Notes: generated from the letters alone by a model not told the origin. Positions 49,918-59,284 are shown, counted from the first letter of the stretch. The stretch is 64,000 bases of DNA from RPQJ01 sp963706535 (GCA_963706535.1 CAVPMU010000015.1:221149-285148); one strand, 5' to 3'. A program made the numbers and translations.

Positions 49918-50571
49918 ATGTCCTCCTATCCCGCAGTGAAGTTCCTCACCAGCGCCAATGACCCCCGCCAGTTCCCGGCGGACACGGACGTCGAGGTCGC
50001 GGTCGCCGGTCGTTCCAACGCGGGCAAGTCGAGCGCAATCAATGCGATCACTCAGCGCAAGGGACTCGCCCGCACCAGCAAGACGCCCGGGGCGACCCGG
50101 CTGGTGAATTTCTTCGAGCTCGAGCCCGGTCGCCGGCTGGTGGACCTGCCCGGCTACGGGTACGCGGCCGTGTCGGGCGAGATGCGCCGTCACTGGGGCA
50201 CGCTGATCGAGGCCTATTTCCGGCGCCGTCAGTCCCTGCGCGGCGTCATCGTCGTCATGGACGTGCGCCACCCGCTCACGGACAGCGACAACGAGATGCT
50301 CGGCCTCGCCCGGTCCGGGGGCGTGCCCGTGCACATCCTGCTCACGAAGTCCGACAAGCTCGGCCGGGGCGCGGCGCAGAGTTCGCTCGCGCACGTGCGC
50401 AAGGCGGTACCCGAGGGAGTGACGGCGCAATTGTTCTCGGCGCTCGCGGGCAGCGGTGTTGCGGAAGCGCGCGGGGTACTGGAGCGACTGCTCGACCGGA
50501 AGCCGGAAAAAGAAACCCCGGTTGGACCAGCGGATCCAACCGGGGCAAGCAAACCCGGCGTTGGGGGATGA
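49918..50571 (+). CDS. engB: Ribosome biogenesis GTPase EngB (YihA/YsxC)
   Basis: 217 residues. G1 GRSNAGKSS (31-39), G2 Thr in SKTPGATRL, G3 DLPGYGYA, G4 TKSDK, G5 SAL. Needed for 50S assembly. ATG 49918 is chosen because MSSYPAVKFLTSA is the standard EngB N-terminus; the open frame extends upstream across the divergent promoter region. The last codons overlap a strong hairpin that seems to serve the opposite strand. Confidence 0.95.
   Translation: MSSYPAVKFLTSANDPRQFPADTDVEVAVAGRSNAGKSSAINAITQRKGLARTSKTPGATRLVNFFELEPGRRLVDLPGYGYAAVSGEMRRHWGTLIEAYFRRRQSLRGVIVVMDVRHPLTDSDNEMLGLARSGGVPVHILLTKSDKLGRGAAQSSLAHVRKAVPEGVTAQLFSALAGSGVAEARGVLERLLDRKPEKETPVGPADPTGASKPGVGG
50503..50545 (-). terminator. 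Minus-strand terminator embedded in the engB 3' end
   Basis: CCCCGGTTGGA (50516-50526) and TCCAACCGGGG (50535-50545) form a perfect 11-bp stem; on the minus strand it is followed by TTTCTTTTTCC. It fits as the end of the outer-membrane gene at 50750, about 200 bases upstream on that strand, though it lies in engB coding sequence. Confidence 0.7.
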
Positions 50572-50749
50572 CCGGGTAGCCGCCACGCCCAGGGAGGTAG
50601 GCGGGCGACGAGCACCTGTCAGGGCGCTCAGGAAGTTAGAACGGGCATCCCCTGCAAAGTTCCGGGACGAAATAAAATCAAAAAAAGCTTAAATGAACGT
50701 CTGAGTCACGCCGAAAAACAATCGGCCAGTCACTGATTGGTGAATATTC

Positions 50750-51304
50750 CTACAGGAACGTCCAGGTGATTCCGAGCGAGACCAGGTCGATCGTGTCGGC
50801 ATCGGAGATGTCGAAGCGCTCGTATTCGGCTCGCAGGCTCAGGCTCCAGAGGCGGAACTGGACGCCGACACCGTAGGCGAGGTCGGTGCCGTCGTCACTC
50901 ACGTCGAGGCCGAGCGACGGGGCCGAGAGCTCCGCGTTCCAGTTGATCACGCCCGCACGTGCGAACAGGTCCACCGGGCCGACCGGCAGGAAGCCGACCG
51001 CCGAGAGCGAGACGCCATTGACGTCGGTTTCGAGCGTTTCGCCGAAGACCTCGTCGTCGCCCGAGCCCAGGTCGACGTAGTTGCCCTCGACCGCCAGCCA
51101 GTCGAAGAACCGCCAGCCCGCGATCACCTTGAACCCGGTGCTGCTGGCGTCGTAGTCGAATGACGAGCCCTCGATCTCGTCCTCGAGATCGACACCGGCC
51201 TGCCCGACGGAGCCGCCGAGATAGAAGCCGTTGTCGGCGGCCAGGGCCGGCAGCGCGGTGAATCCGGAAATCGTGGCCAGACAGGCGAGCATTGCCTTGC
51301 GCAT
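50750..51304 (-). CDS. Outer membrane beta-barrel protein (OmpA-like porin fold), paralog 1
   Basis: A 184-residue protein with a signal peptide ending PALA-AD (about residue 22) and alternating amphipathic strands: DNGFYLGGSVGQAGV, FKVIAGWRFFDWLAVEGNYV, LFARAGVINWNAE, YGVGVQFRLWSLSLRAEYERF, and a C-terminal strand with terminal aromatic (LGITWTFL), typical of an 8-stranded barrel. No OmpA C-terminal domain. A related gene lies upstream on the same strand (51427). Role unknown. Confidence 0.85.
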   Translation of the reverse strand: MRKAMLACLATISGFTALPALAADNGFYLGGSVGQAGVDLEDEIEGSSFDYDASSTGFKVIAGWRFFDWLAVEGNYVDLGSGDDEVFGETLETDVNGVSLSAVGFLPVGPVDLFARAGVINWNAELSAPSLGLDVSDDGTDLAYGVGVQFRLWSLSLRAEYERFDISDADTIDLVSLGITWTFL

Positions 51305-51370
51305 GTGCGAGTGCTCCTCGGCAGACTTGGGGGCGGGGATTCTAGCGGCGTGGCGCTCCGGCCCGGACAG

Positions 51371-51397
51371 GAAAAGAGCCCGCCTCGCGGCGGGCTC
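51371..51397 (-). terminator. Intrinsic terminator after barrel paralog 2
   Basis: GAGCCCGCC (51376-51384) and GGCGGGCTC (51389-51397) with a TCGC loop; on the minus strand followed by TTTTC. It separates the two barrel genes. Confidence 0.88.
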
Positions 51398-51426
51398 TCG
51401 AGGTTCGAGACCTTTGTCTCAGTTGT

Positions 51427-51939
51427 TCAGAACTTCCACACCACGGCGGCGGAGATCATGTCCCCGTCCACGTCGCTCTCGATCGTGAAGCCCTGGTACT
51501 CGAGTCTCGCGCCGAAATTGTCGGTGAAGTCATAGCCTGCGCCGATGCCCCACGCGAAGTCTTCGCCGCTGTCGCTGCCAGAGTCGCCGAACAGGTCGAA
51601 ATCGACGTCCCAGAACAGCATGCCGAGCTTGGCATACACGTCGAACTGCTCGGTTACCGGATAGGTGCCCGTCAACGAGGCGACGAAGCCGCTCACGTCG
51701 AGTTCTGCACCGCTCTCTTCGATGGTGCCGCCGTCGATGTATTCGAGTTCGAAGCCGAAATACTGATTGAACCCGTATCCACCGAGCACCTTGAAGCCGG
51801 TGTCGCTGCCGTCGAAGCTGCCGATGTCCAGGCCAAAGCTGCCGACGCCGGCGCCGACATAGAAGCCGCCCTCATCCGCCGCCATTGCCGGCGACGCTGC
51901 CAGGACTGCCGTTGCAAGCATTGCAAAGATGAATTTCAT
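51427..51939 (-). CDS. Outer membrane beta-barrel protein, paralog 2
   Basis: A 170-residue protein with a signal peptide ending PAMA-AD, a GGAGG ribosome site, and strands GGFYVGAGVGSFGLDIGSF, FKVLGGYGFNQYFGFELEYI, FDVYAKLGMLFW, AWGIGAGYDFTDNFGARLEYQ and a C-terminal AAVVWKF. Same fold as the neighbouring 184-residue gene and clearly related, so this is a tandem duplication that has diverged; each has its own terminator. Acidic loops rich in Asp/Ser/Gly. Confidence 0.85.
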   Translation of the reverse strand: MKFIFAMLATAVLAASPAMAADEGGFYVGAGVGSFGLDIGSFDGSDTGFKVLGGYGFNQYFGFELEYIDGGTIEESGAELDVSGFVASLTGTYPVTEQFDVYAKLGMLFWDVDFDLFGDSGSDSGEDFAWGIGAGYDFTDNFGARLEYQGFTIESDVDGDMISAAVVWKF

Positions 51940-52104
51940 GATTCTTCCTCCATCCCTAGGCCGGCACGCATCAGTCCGGAGGATTCGCGTCGCTGACGTG
52001 CCGGTCACCTTCCTTGGTGCATAAATGCTACACCCGCGCTTCGCCCACGCTGCTACGCAGAAGCGCATAGCGCCGAGATGTGGCGTCAGCGCAACGCTGA
52101 GCTG
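51940..52104. other. Intergenic region between polA and barrel paralog 2
   Basis: 165 bases. Holds the barrel promoter and a short TCAGCG-CAA-CGCTGA hairpin near the polA 3' end. No gene or clear terminator seen. Confidence 0.5.
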
Positions 52105-54843
52105 CTAATGCGCCTCATCCCAGTTTGCGCCGTGGCCGACCTCGACCTTGAGGGGTACGCGCAGATCCGCGGCGCCGGACATGTGCCGGCGCAGCCCCCG
52201 CCCGATCCGCTCGATGGCGCCCTCGCTGACCTCGAGGACCAGCTCGTCGTGGACCTGCATCACCAGCCGCGCCTCCTCCCCGTGCGGCCTGAGCCAGTCG
52301 TGTACGGCGATCATGGCCCGCTTGATGATGTCGGCCGCCGTGCCCTGCATCGGCGCATTGATCGCGCTGCGCTCGGCGTATTGCCGCAGCTGGCTGTTGC
52401 GCGAGCGGATGTCCGGCAGGTAGAGGCGCCGGCCGAAAACCGTCTCGACGTAACCCTGCTCGCGCGCCATGGCGCGGGTCTCGTCCATGTATCGCTTCAC
52501 CCCGGGGTAGCGCTTGAAGTACAGGTCGACGTACTGCTGGGCCGCGCCACGCTCGATGCCGAGCTGTCGCGCGAGCCCGAAGGCGGACATGCCGTAGATC
52601 AGGCCGAAATTGATCGCTTTCGCGGCCCGGCGCTGATCGGCCGTGACCTGTGTTGGCGCCAGGCCGAAGACCTCCGCCGCGGTGGCCTGGTGAATGTCGC
52701 GATCTTCGGCGAACGCCTTCAGGAGGCTCTCATCTCCCGATAGGTGCGCCATGATCCTGAGCTCGATCTGGGAATAGTCGGCCGCCATGAGCACGTGCCC
52801 GGGCGGCGCGACGAAGGCCTGGCGGATGCGCCGCCCTTCCGGCGTACGGATCGGGATGTTCTGCAGGTTCGGATCGGTGGACGACAGGCGCCCGGTGGCC
52901 GCCACCGCCTGGTGATACGAGGTGTGTACGCGCCCCGTGCGCGGGTCGACCTGCCCCGGAAGCTTGTCGGTGTAGGTCGACTTGAGCTTCGCCAGCCCGC
53001 GGTAGTCGAGAATGATCCGTGGCAGCTCGTAGTCGCCAGCGAGTTCCTCGAGCACGTCCTCGGCCGTCGAGGGCTGCCCGGTGGCGGTCTTGCGCTGGAC
53101 GGGCAGGCCGAGCTTGCCGAACAGCACTTCCTGCAGCTGCTTGGGCGAGCCGAGGTTGAACGGCGTCCCCGCCGCCTCGTGCGCCCGCGCCTGCAGCTCG
53201 AGCAGGCTCTTCGCGATCTCGTGGCCCTGCTTGCGCAGCATCGCGGTGTCGATCAGCACGCCGAGGTGTTCCATGTCGAGCAGCACCGGCACCAGCGGCT
53301 GCTCGATCTCCTCGTAGAGCTTGCGCAGCCTCGGCAGGCGCTCGAGCTGCGACCACAACGTGCGGTGCAGCCGCAGCGAGACGTCGGCATCCTCCGCCGA
53401 ATACTCGCCCGCGCGCTCGACCGGCACTTCGCTGAAGGGCAGCTGCTTCGCGCCCTTGCCGGCGACGTCCTCGTAATGGATCGTCGCCACGCCGAGGTAG
53501 GTCTGCGCGGTGGAATCGAGGTCGTGCCGCGTGGCGGTACTGTTCAGTACGTAGGACTCGAGCATCGAGTCGTACTTCATGCCGGCGAGCTCGATGCCGT
53601 GGTTGCGCAGCACGTGCGCGTCGTACTTCAGGTGGTGGCCGACCTTGGCGCGGGAGGCGTCCTCGAGCAACGGCTTGAGGGCGCCGAGCACATGGTCGCG
53701 CGCGAGCTGGTCCGGGGCGCCGGGGTAGGTGTGCGCGAGCGGCACGTAGGCGGCGTGGCCGGGCTCGACGCAGAACGACACGCCGACGATCTCGGCCTGC
53801 ATGTAGTCGAGCGAGGTCGTCTCCGTGTCGAACGAGACGAGGTCGGCACGCTCGAGCCGTGCCAGCCAGGCGCGGAACTGCGCCTCGGTCAGCACGACCT
53901 CGTAGTTGCGCGCGAGCGCGGCGGTCGATTCCGTCGCGGGACCAGGCTGGCTGACAGGCGGGTCCGCCGGGGAGGGCAGCGCCGGCTCGCCACCGGGCAG
54001 TTGCTTCAGCAGCGAGCGCAGTTCGAGTCTCGTGTAGAGCTTGCGCAGGCGCGCGACGTCGGGAGAGGCTGGTGCGAGCTGGCGCGGCTCGAGCTCGAGG
54101 CCCAGGTCGCAGTCGATGGTCGCGAGCTTGCGTGACAGCGCGAGGTCGCCGGTGTGGGCACGCAGGCTCTCGCCGACCTTGCCCTCGATCTCGTCCTGGT
54201 GCTCGAGCAGGTTGTCGACCGTGCGGAACTGGTTCAGCCATTTCGCGGCCGTCTTCGGGCCGACCTTGGGCACGCCCGGGATGTTGTCGGAGGCGTCGCC
54301 GGTGAGCGCGAGGTAGTCGACGATCTGCTCGGGGTAGACGTCGAACTTGATCTTCACGCCCGCCCGGTCGAGCGTGCTGCCGGTCATGGTGTTCACCAGC
54401 GTGATGCGGTCGTCCACCAGCTGCGCCATGTCCTTGTCGCCCGTGGAAATCACGACGCGCATGCCGTCCTTCGCCGCGCGACGCGCCAGCGTGCCGATGA
54501 CGTTGTCGGCCTCGACGCCCTCGATCCTGAGCAGCGGCAGGCCCATGGCCTCGACCGCCTCGATCAGGGGCTGCACCTGTGCGCGCAGGTCGTCCGGCAT
54601 GGGTGGGCGGTGCGCCTTGTACTCGGCGAACAATTCGTCGCGGAAGGTCTTGCCCGGCGCGTCGAACACCACCCCGACCAAGGCCGGGTCGTGTTCCTTC
54701 ATGAGCTTGGCGAGCATGTTGAGCACGCCGAGCACGGCGCCGGTGGGCTCGCCCCTGGAATTGGTGAGTGGCGGCAGCGCGTGGAAGGCCCGGTACAGGT
54801 ACGACGAGCCGTCGACCAGCACCAGGGTGCGCGGTTCAGTCAC
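52105..54843 (-). CDS. polA: DNA polymerase I
   Basis: 912 residues with all three domains. 5'-3' nuclease at the N-terminus (LVDGSSYLYRAFHALPPL, STGDKDMAQLV, LTGDASDNIPGVP); 3'-5' proofreading exonuclease with FDTETTSLDY, so it appears active; polymerase with ADYSQIELRIMAHLSGD (motif A), KAINFGLIYGMSAFGLA (motif B) and MQVHDELVLEV (motif C). GTG start, overlapping the lptM stop by 8 bases. Confidence 0.97.
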   Translation of the reverse strand: MTEPRTLVLVDGSSYLYRAFHALPPLTNSRGEPTGAVLGVLNMLAKLMKEHDPALVGVVFDAPGKTFRDELFAEYKAHRPPMPDDLRAQVQPLIEAVEAMGLPLLRIEGVEADNVIGTLARRAAKDGMRVVISTGDKDMAQLVDDRITLVNTMTGSTLDRAGVKIKFDVYPEQIVDYLALTGDASDNIPGVPKVGPKTAAKWLNQFRTVDNLLEHQDEIEGKVGESLRAHTGDLALSRKLATIDCDLGLELEPRQLAPASPDVARLRKLYTRLELRSLLKQLPGGEPALPSPADPPVSQPGPATESTAALARNYEVVLTEAQFRAWLARLERADLVSFDTETTSLDYMQAEIVGVSFCVEPGHAAYVPLAHTYPGAPDQLARDHVLGALKPLLEDASRAKVGHHLKYDAHVLRNHGIELAGMKYDSMLESYVLNSTATRHDLDSTAQTYLGVATIHYEDVAGKGAKQLPFSEVPVERAGEYSAEDADVSLRLHRTLWSQLERLPRLRKLYEEIEQPLVPVLLDMEHLGVLIDTAMLRKQGHEIAKSLLELQARAHEAAGTPFNLGSPKQLQEVLFGKLGLPVQRKTATGQPSTAEDVLEELAGDYELPRIILDYRGLAKLKSTYTDKLPGQVDPRTGRVHTSYHQAVAATGRLSSTDPNLQNIPIRTPEGRRIRQAFVAPPGHVLMAADYSQIELRIMAHLSGDESLLKAFAEDRDIHQATAAEVFGLAPTQVTADQRRAAKAINFGLIYGMSAFGLARQLGIERGAAQQYVDLYFKRYPGVKRYMDETRAMAREQGYVETVFGRRLYLPDIRSRNSQLRQYAERSAINAPMQGTAADIIKRAMIAVHDWLRPHGEEARLVMQVHDELVLEVSEGAIERIGRGLRRHMSGAADLRVPLKVEVGHGANWDEAH

Positions 54844-55021
54844 GGGGTTCTTCCGGTTCGGTGGCCGGCGGCGCTGCAGGCCGCCCGGCCGTCGGTTCCG
54901 TCCCGGGCGCGGGGCGGATGATCACCTCGCTCGGCTTCTCCGGGAGGTAGAGCGCGCCCTTCACGCCGCAGCCGGCGAGGCAGGTCACGCCGACCGCCAG
55001 CAGGAGCGGGACCGGCCTCAT
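54836..55021 (-). CDS. lptM: LptM (YifL)-like small lipoprotein
   Basis: A 61-residue lipoprotein: signal MRPVPLLLAVGVTCLAGC with lipobox Cys18, then GVKGALYLPEKP, the conserved LptM/YifL segment (CGxKGxLYxP), and a Pro/Glu tail. LptM assists maturation of the LptD/LptE LPS translocon in E. coli. The start overlaps the thioesterase stop (ATGA) and the stop overlaps polA. Easily missed because a longer frame runs through it. Confidence 0.85.
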   Translation of the reverse strand: MRPVPLLLAVGVTCLAGCGVKGALYLPEKPSEVIIRPAPGTEPTAGRPAAPPATEPEEPRD

Positions 55022-55467
55022 GCGGGCGCTCCCGCGGCGAGGGCCGTGCCCTGCACCACCGCCATCGTGAGCCGCGAAATGCAGGTCAGCCGGCCCTTCT
55101 CGTCCTCGATGCGGATCTCCCAGACCTGCGAGCGCGCGCCGAGGTAGATCGGACGCGCCGTCCCGGTGACATGGCCGGAGCGGACCCCGCGCAGGTGGTT
55201 CGCGTTGATTTCCTGGCCGACCGCGAAGAATTTTCCTGGATCCAGGCAAAGGTTGGCGCCGACGCTGCCCAGCGTTTCCGCCAGCACGACCGAGGCGCCG
55301 CCGTGCAGCAGGCCGAACGGCTGCTGGGTGCGCCGGTCGACCGGCATGGTCGCGCGCACGAAGTCCGGCCCGACCTCGGTGAACTGGATGCCGAGGTGCT
55401 CGTCCATGGAGTTGCGGGACTGCTGCTGGAGTTCCTCCAGCGTGTACGGGCGATGCCAGATGCTCAT
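55018..55467 (-). CDS. PaaI/YdiI-type hotdog-fold thioesterase
   Basis: A 149-residue single hotdog domain. The helix/loop FGLLHGGASVVLAETLGS (about 50-67) holds the conserved HGG and the catalytic Glu. A tetrameric acyl-CoA thioesterase is expected; substrate not defined. The start at 55467 follows the standard N-terminus (SIWHRPYTLEELQ). Its stop is coupled to lptM. Confidence 0.88.
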   Translation of the reverse strand: MSIWHRPYTLEELQQQSRNSMDEHLGIQFTEVGPDFVRATMPVDRRTQQPFGLLHGGASVVLAETLGSVGANLCLDPGKFFAVGQEINANHLRGVRSGHVTGTARPIYLGARSQVWEIRIEDEKGRLTCISRLTMAVVQGTALAAGAPA

Positions 55468-55575
55468 GCGACGGATACTCGGGTGCGGGCCGCCATTGTA
55501 CTCACCCCGCATGGCGCGGGCCGGCCCGACGAGGCAATATTGCTGCAGAGCAAAAGAGCGTAAACCGGAGCCGAC

Positions 55576-57357
55576 ATGACCGCCTACCAGGCCCCCCTCA
55601 AGCAGATGCGATTCACGATCGAACACCTCGCCGGCTTCAAGGAGGTGACCGCGTTGCCCGACTTCGAGTCGGTCGACGGCGACACCGTGGAGGCGGTGCT
55701 CGAGGAGGCCGCGAAGTTTGCCGGCGGCGTGCTTGCGCCGATCAACTGGCTCGGGGACCAGCAGGGCGTCAAGGTCGTGGACCGGGCGGTGCAGGTGCCG
55801 GCGCAGTTCACGGAGGCCTACGCGAAGTTCTGCGAGGGCGGGTGGCCCGGCATCGCGAGCACGCCCGAGTTCGGCGGACAGGGCCTGCCCAAGGCGGTCG
55901 CGGTGGCCTGCGACGAGATGTGGGCCGCGGCGAACGTGTCGTTCGCATTGTGCCCGGAGCTGTCGCAGGGCGCGATCCTCGCCATGAATCGCCACGCGAC
56001 CGAGGAACTCAAGGCCGCGTACCTCGAGAAGCTGATCTCCGGCCAGTGGTCCGGCACGATGTGCCTGACCGAGCCGCAGGCGGGCTCGGACCTCTCGAGC
56101 CTCACGACTCGCGCCGAGCCGGCGGGCGATCGCTACCTCATCACCGGTCGCAAGATCTTCATCACCTGGGGCGACCACCCCATGGCGGAGAACATCGTGC
56201 ACCTGGTGCTGGCACGCCTGCCGGATGCGCCGCCGGGCGTGAAGGGCATCTCGCTGTTCATCGTGCCGAAGTACAAGGTGAATGCGGACGGCTCACTCGG
56301 CGAGCTGAACGACAACTATGCGGTGTCCGTCGAGCACAAGATGGGCATCCACGCGAGCCCCACCTGTGTGCTCGCGTTCGGCGACGGGGGCGGCGCGGAA
56401 GGGTTCATGGTCGGGCGGCCGAACGAGGGCCTCGCCGCGATGTTCACGATGATGAACTACATGCGGCTCGGCGTCAGCGTGCAGGGCGTGGGTCTCGCGG
56501 ACCGCTCCTACCAGCAATCGGTGGCCTATGCGCGCGAGCGCGTACAGGGCCGCGCGCCGGGCGAAAAGGGCCGCGTCGCGATCATCCGTCACCCCGACAT
56601 CCGGCGCATGCTGCTCACGATGCGCGCGCTCACGCAGGCGAGCCGCGCGCTGTGCTACTACACCGCGGGTTGTCTCGACCGCTCGGCCCACGGCTCCGAT
56701 GCCGCCGAGGCGGCACTGTACGAGGCCCGCGCCGACCTGCTCACGCCGATCGCGAAGGCCTGGGTTACGGAGGCCGCGCTCGAGGTCACCTCGAACGGGA
56801 TCCAGGTGCATGGCGGAATGGGCTATGTCGAGGAGACGGGCATCGCGCAGTTCTATCGCGACGCCCGCATCGCTCCAATCTACGAAGGCACCAACGGCAT
56901 CCAGGCCATCGACCTCGTCGGCCGCAAGTTGCTGCGCGACGGTGGCGCGACCGTCTCCGCATTCGTATCGGAGATGCGCTCCGTCGATGCCCCGCTCGCG
57001 AACGCCGGGGAAGAAGTGGCGGTGGTGCGCCAGGCCCTGGCCCGCGGACTCGACGAACTCGTCCAGTGCTCCACGCACATCCTGACGGGTGAGAAGCGCG
57101 ATGCCGAACTGGCGGGCGCCGTGGCCTTCAACTACCTGATGCTGATCGGCACGGTCATCGGCGGCTGGCAGCTCGCACGCGGCGCGCTGGTGGCGCTCGA
57201 TGGGCTCGCGGCGGGCGGCGACAAGGCCTTCCTCGAGGCGCAGATGGTGATGGCGAAGTTCTACGCCGAACAGGTCCTGCCCCGCTGCGCCGCCTACGGC
57301 GCCGCGATCCGCGCGGGCAGTGGCTCGATCATGGCGCTCGCCGCCGAGAACTTCTGA
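55576..57357 (+). CDS. Acyl-CoA dehydrogenase (DmdC/AcdA-like long form)
   Basis: 593 residues, longer than classical ACADs (about 380) by an N-terminal extension and a C-terminal extra domain, as in the DmdC-like group (3-methylmercaptopropionyl-CoA dehydrogenase relatives). FAD/substrate motifs CLTEPQAGSDLSS (about 156-168) and GRKIFITWGDH; the C-terminal helix NGIQVHGGMGYVEETGIAQFYRDARI with Glu near the base position; YEGTNGIQAIDLVGRK. Ribosome site GGAG. The true acyl substrate is not known. ubiC follows after 3 bases. Confidence 0.9.
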   Translation: MTAYQAPLKQMRFTIEHLAGFKEVTALPDFESVDGDTVEAVLEEAAKFAGGVLAPINWLGDQQGVKVVDRAVQVPAQFTEAYAKFCEGGWPGIASTPEFGGQGLPKAVAVACDEMWAAANVSFALCPELSQGAILAMNRHATEELKAAYLEKLISGQWSGTMCLTEPQAGSDLSSLTTRAEPAGDRYLITGRKIFITWGDHPMAENIVHLVLARLPDAPPGVKGISLFIVPKYKVNADGSLGELNDNYAVSVEHKMGIHASPTCVLAFGDGGGAEGFMVGRPNEGLAAMFTMMNYMRLGVSVQGVGLADRSYQQSVAYARERVQGRAPGEKGRVAIIRHPDIRRMLLTMRALTQASRALCYYTAGCLDRSAHGSDAAEAALYEARADLLTPIAKAWVTEAALEVTSNGIQVHGGMGYVEETGIAQFYRDARIAPIYEGTNGIQAIDLVGRKLLRDGGATVSAFVSEMRSVDAPLANAGEEVAVVRQALARGLDELVQCSTHILTGEKRDAELAGAVAFNYLMLIGTVIGGWQLARGALVALDGLAAGGDKAFLEAQMVMAKFYAEQVLPRCAAYGAAIRAGSGSIMALAAENF

Positions 57358-57360
57358 TCG

Positions 57361-57927
57361 ATGTCCGCGCCCGACGACTGGGTGCGCCTCGACGACTGCC
57401 TGCGGCGCGCACCGGTGGAGCTGCATCCCTGGCTGGCCGAGCCCGGGTTGCTGACGGAGCGCGTGCGCCGGGCCTGCGGCGAGGCGACGCGGTTCACGCT
57501 GCTGCGTCTCAAGCGGGCGAGCCTCGGCACCGCCGCGGCGCGTCGCCTGGGCGTGAGCGATACGGGATGCCTGGTGCGCGAGATCGAGTTTTCCTGTGGC
57601 GATGCGCGCTGGATCTTCGCGCAGTCGCTGTTCCCGGACTCGACCGTCCGCCTGCATCGCTGGCTCGCGGAGCTCGGATCGTCCGCGCTCGGCGTCTCGC
57701 TGCTCGGCCGGCACGACGTCAGCCGCGAGCCGCTCGAGTACCGTGGCTTGCCTGCCGGGCACGAACTGGCGCGCGCAGCTGCGGTTGCGTGCAGCGACGC
57801 AGAACCGCTGTGGGCGCGGCGCGCGGTCTATCAACTGTCCGGCGCACCCATCCTCGTGCAGGAAGTCTTCCTGCCGGCGCTCGGCCACTGTGTTCCGGGT
57901 GACGCTCAGCAACGGAGTCCGACATGA
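57361..57927 (+). CDS. ubiC: Chorismate lyase
   Basis: A 188-residue protein matching UbiC: WLAEPGLLTERVRRAC (about 27-42), VREIEFSCGDARWIFAQSLFP, LGVSLLG, and the C-terminal WARRAVYQLSGAPILVQEVFLP. It makes 4-hydroxybenzoate from chorismate for ubiquinone. The Arg and Glu of the active site (R in VREIE, E in QEVFLP) are present. It overlaps the FAH gene by 4 bases (ATGA). Confidence 0.85.
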   Translation: MSAPDDWVRLDDCLRRAPVELHPWLAEPGLLTERVRRACGEATRFTLLRLKRASLGTAAARRLGVSDTGCLVREIEFSCGDARWIFAQSLFPDSTVRLHRWLAELGSSALGVSLLGRHDVSREPLEYRGLPAGHELARAAAVACSDAEPLWARRAVYQLSGAPILVQEVFLPALGHCVPGDAQQRSPT

Positions 57928-58610
57928 CGCTCGAATTCGCTCCCCCGCTGGCCCCGACCGTCGAGGTCGCCGGCAGCGCCGCGCGCTTCCCGGTGCACCG
58001 CATCTACTGCGTGGGCCGCAACTACGCGGCGCACGCCCGCGAGATGGGCATGGACCCGGCGCGCGAGCCGCCCTTCTTCTTCACGAAGCCCGCGGATGCG
58101 GTGGTGCCGAACGGCGCGCCGGTTCCCTATCCGCCGCGCACCGCCAACCTGCATCACGAGATCGAGCTGGTGGTCGCGATCGGCGAGGGGGGCAGGGACA
58201 TCCCTGTCGCCAATGCCCTCGCGCACGTCTTCGGCTATGCAGTGGGCAACGACCTGACGCGCCGCGACCTGCAGGCCGCCGCGCGGAACGATGGCCGCCC
58301 GTGGGACGTCGCCAAGGGCTTCGACCGTTCCGCGCCGCTCAGCGCCATCCGTCGCGTCGCCGACGTCGGTCATCCGGAGCAGGGCGCGATCTGGCTCGAG
58401 GTCAACGGCGAGACGCGGCAGCGCGCCGACCTGGCCGAGATGATCTGGGACGTGCCGGAGATCATCGCGGAGCTCTCGACGTACTTCGAACTGCGGCCGG
58501 GCGACCTGGTGTTCACCGGCACGCCCGCCGGTGTCGGGCCGCTGCAACGTGGCGACAGCCTGGTCGGCGGCATCGACGGCCTCGACACGCTGCGCACCAC
58601 GATCGTCTGA
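57924..58610 (+). CDS. Fumarylacetoacetate hydrolase-family protein
   Basis: A 228-residue FAH-fold enzyme with VGRNYAAHAREMG, KPADAVVPNG, the metal-ligand HHEIELVVAIGEGG and DVPEIIAELSTYFELRPGDLVFTGTPAGVGPL. The short single-domain form acts as a fumarylpyruvate or acylpyruvate hydrolase (gentisate or tyrosine breakdown). It sits next to maiA, which supports a ring-fission pathway: MaiA isomerises the maleyl form and this hydrolase cuts it. Confidence 0.9.
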   Translation: MTLEFAPPLAPTVEVAGSAARFPVHRIYCVGRNYAAHAREMGMDPAREPPFFFTKPADAVVPNGAPVPYPPRTANLHHEIELVVAIGEGGRDIPVANALAHVFGYAVGNDLTRRDLQAAARNDGRPWDVAKGFDRSAPLSAIRRVADVGHPEQGAIWLEVNGETRQRADLAEMIWDVPEIIAELSTYFELRPGDLVFTGTPAGVGPLQRGDSLVGGIDGLDTLRTTIV

Positions 58611-58633
58611 TCCTCACCAAGCGAGGGGCACGC

Positions 58634-59284
58634 ATGACGCTCAGGCTCTACACGTTCTGGCGCAGTTCCGCCGCCTACCGGGTCCGCATCGCACTGAACC
58701 TGAAGGGACTCGACTACGAGTCGGTGCCGAAGCACCTGCTACGCGACGGCGGCGAGCAGCGCCAGGCCGTCTATCTCGCGCTGAACCCGCAAGGCCTGGT
58801 GCCAGGGCTCGAGCACGACGGGGCTTTCATCGCGCAGTCGCTTGCCATCTGCGAGTACCTCGATGAGGTTGCGCCGGAGCCATGCCTGCTGCCGGGCAGC
58901 GCGCTCGATCGGGCGAACGTGCGCGCGATGGCGCTCGCGGTGGCCTGCGACATCCATCCCCTCAACAACCTGAGGGTGCTGCAGTACCTCAGGAGCGAAT
59001 TCGGCCAGGACGACGAGGCCGTCAATCGCTGGATACGCCACTGGATCAGCCGGGGTTTCGAGGCGCTGGAAACCTGGGTCGCGCGTCACTCGCGTGACGG
59101 CCGGCACTGCTACGGCGACAGCGTCACGCTCGCGGACGTGTTCCTGGTGCCGCAGGTCTTCAACGCGCGGCGCTTCGCGGTCGACATGGCTGCGTTCCCG
59201 CGGCTTGCGGCGGTCAGCGCCCACCTCGAAGCGTTGCCGGCGTTCGCCGCCGCGCGGCCCGAGGTGCAGCCCGACGCCGAGTGA
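58634..59284 (+). CDS. maiA: Maleylacetoacetate (maleylpyruvate) isomerase, zeta-class GST
   Basis: A 216-residue glutathione transferase-fold protein. The zeta signature SSAAYRVRIALN (11-22) with the catalytic Ser, NPQGLVPGLEHDG and the QSLAICEYLDE glutathione site. Isomerises maleyl to fumaryl products of tyrosine/gentisate breakdown. Start ATG 58634 follows the FAH gene by 23 bases with a GAGGGG site. Confidence 0.92.
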   Translation: MTLRLYTFWRSSAAYRVRIALNLKGLDYESVPKHLLRDGGEQRQAVYLALNPQGLVPGLEHDGAFIAQSLAICEYLDEVAPEPCLLPGSALDRANVRAMALAVACDIHPLNNLRVLQYLRSEFGQDDEAVNRWIRHWISRGFEALETWVARHSRDGRHCYGDSVTLADVFLVPQVFNARRFAVDMAAFPRLAAVSAHLEALPAFAAARPEVQPDAE

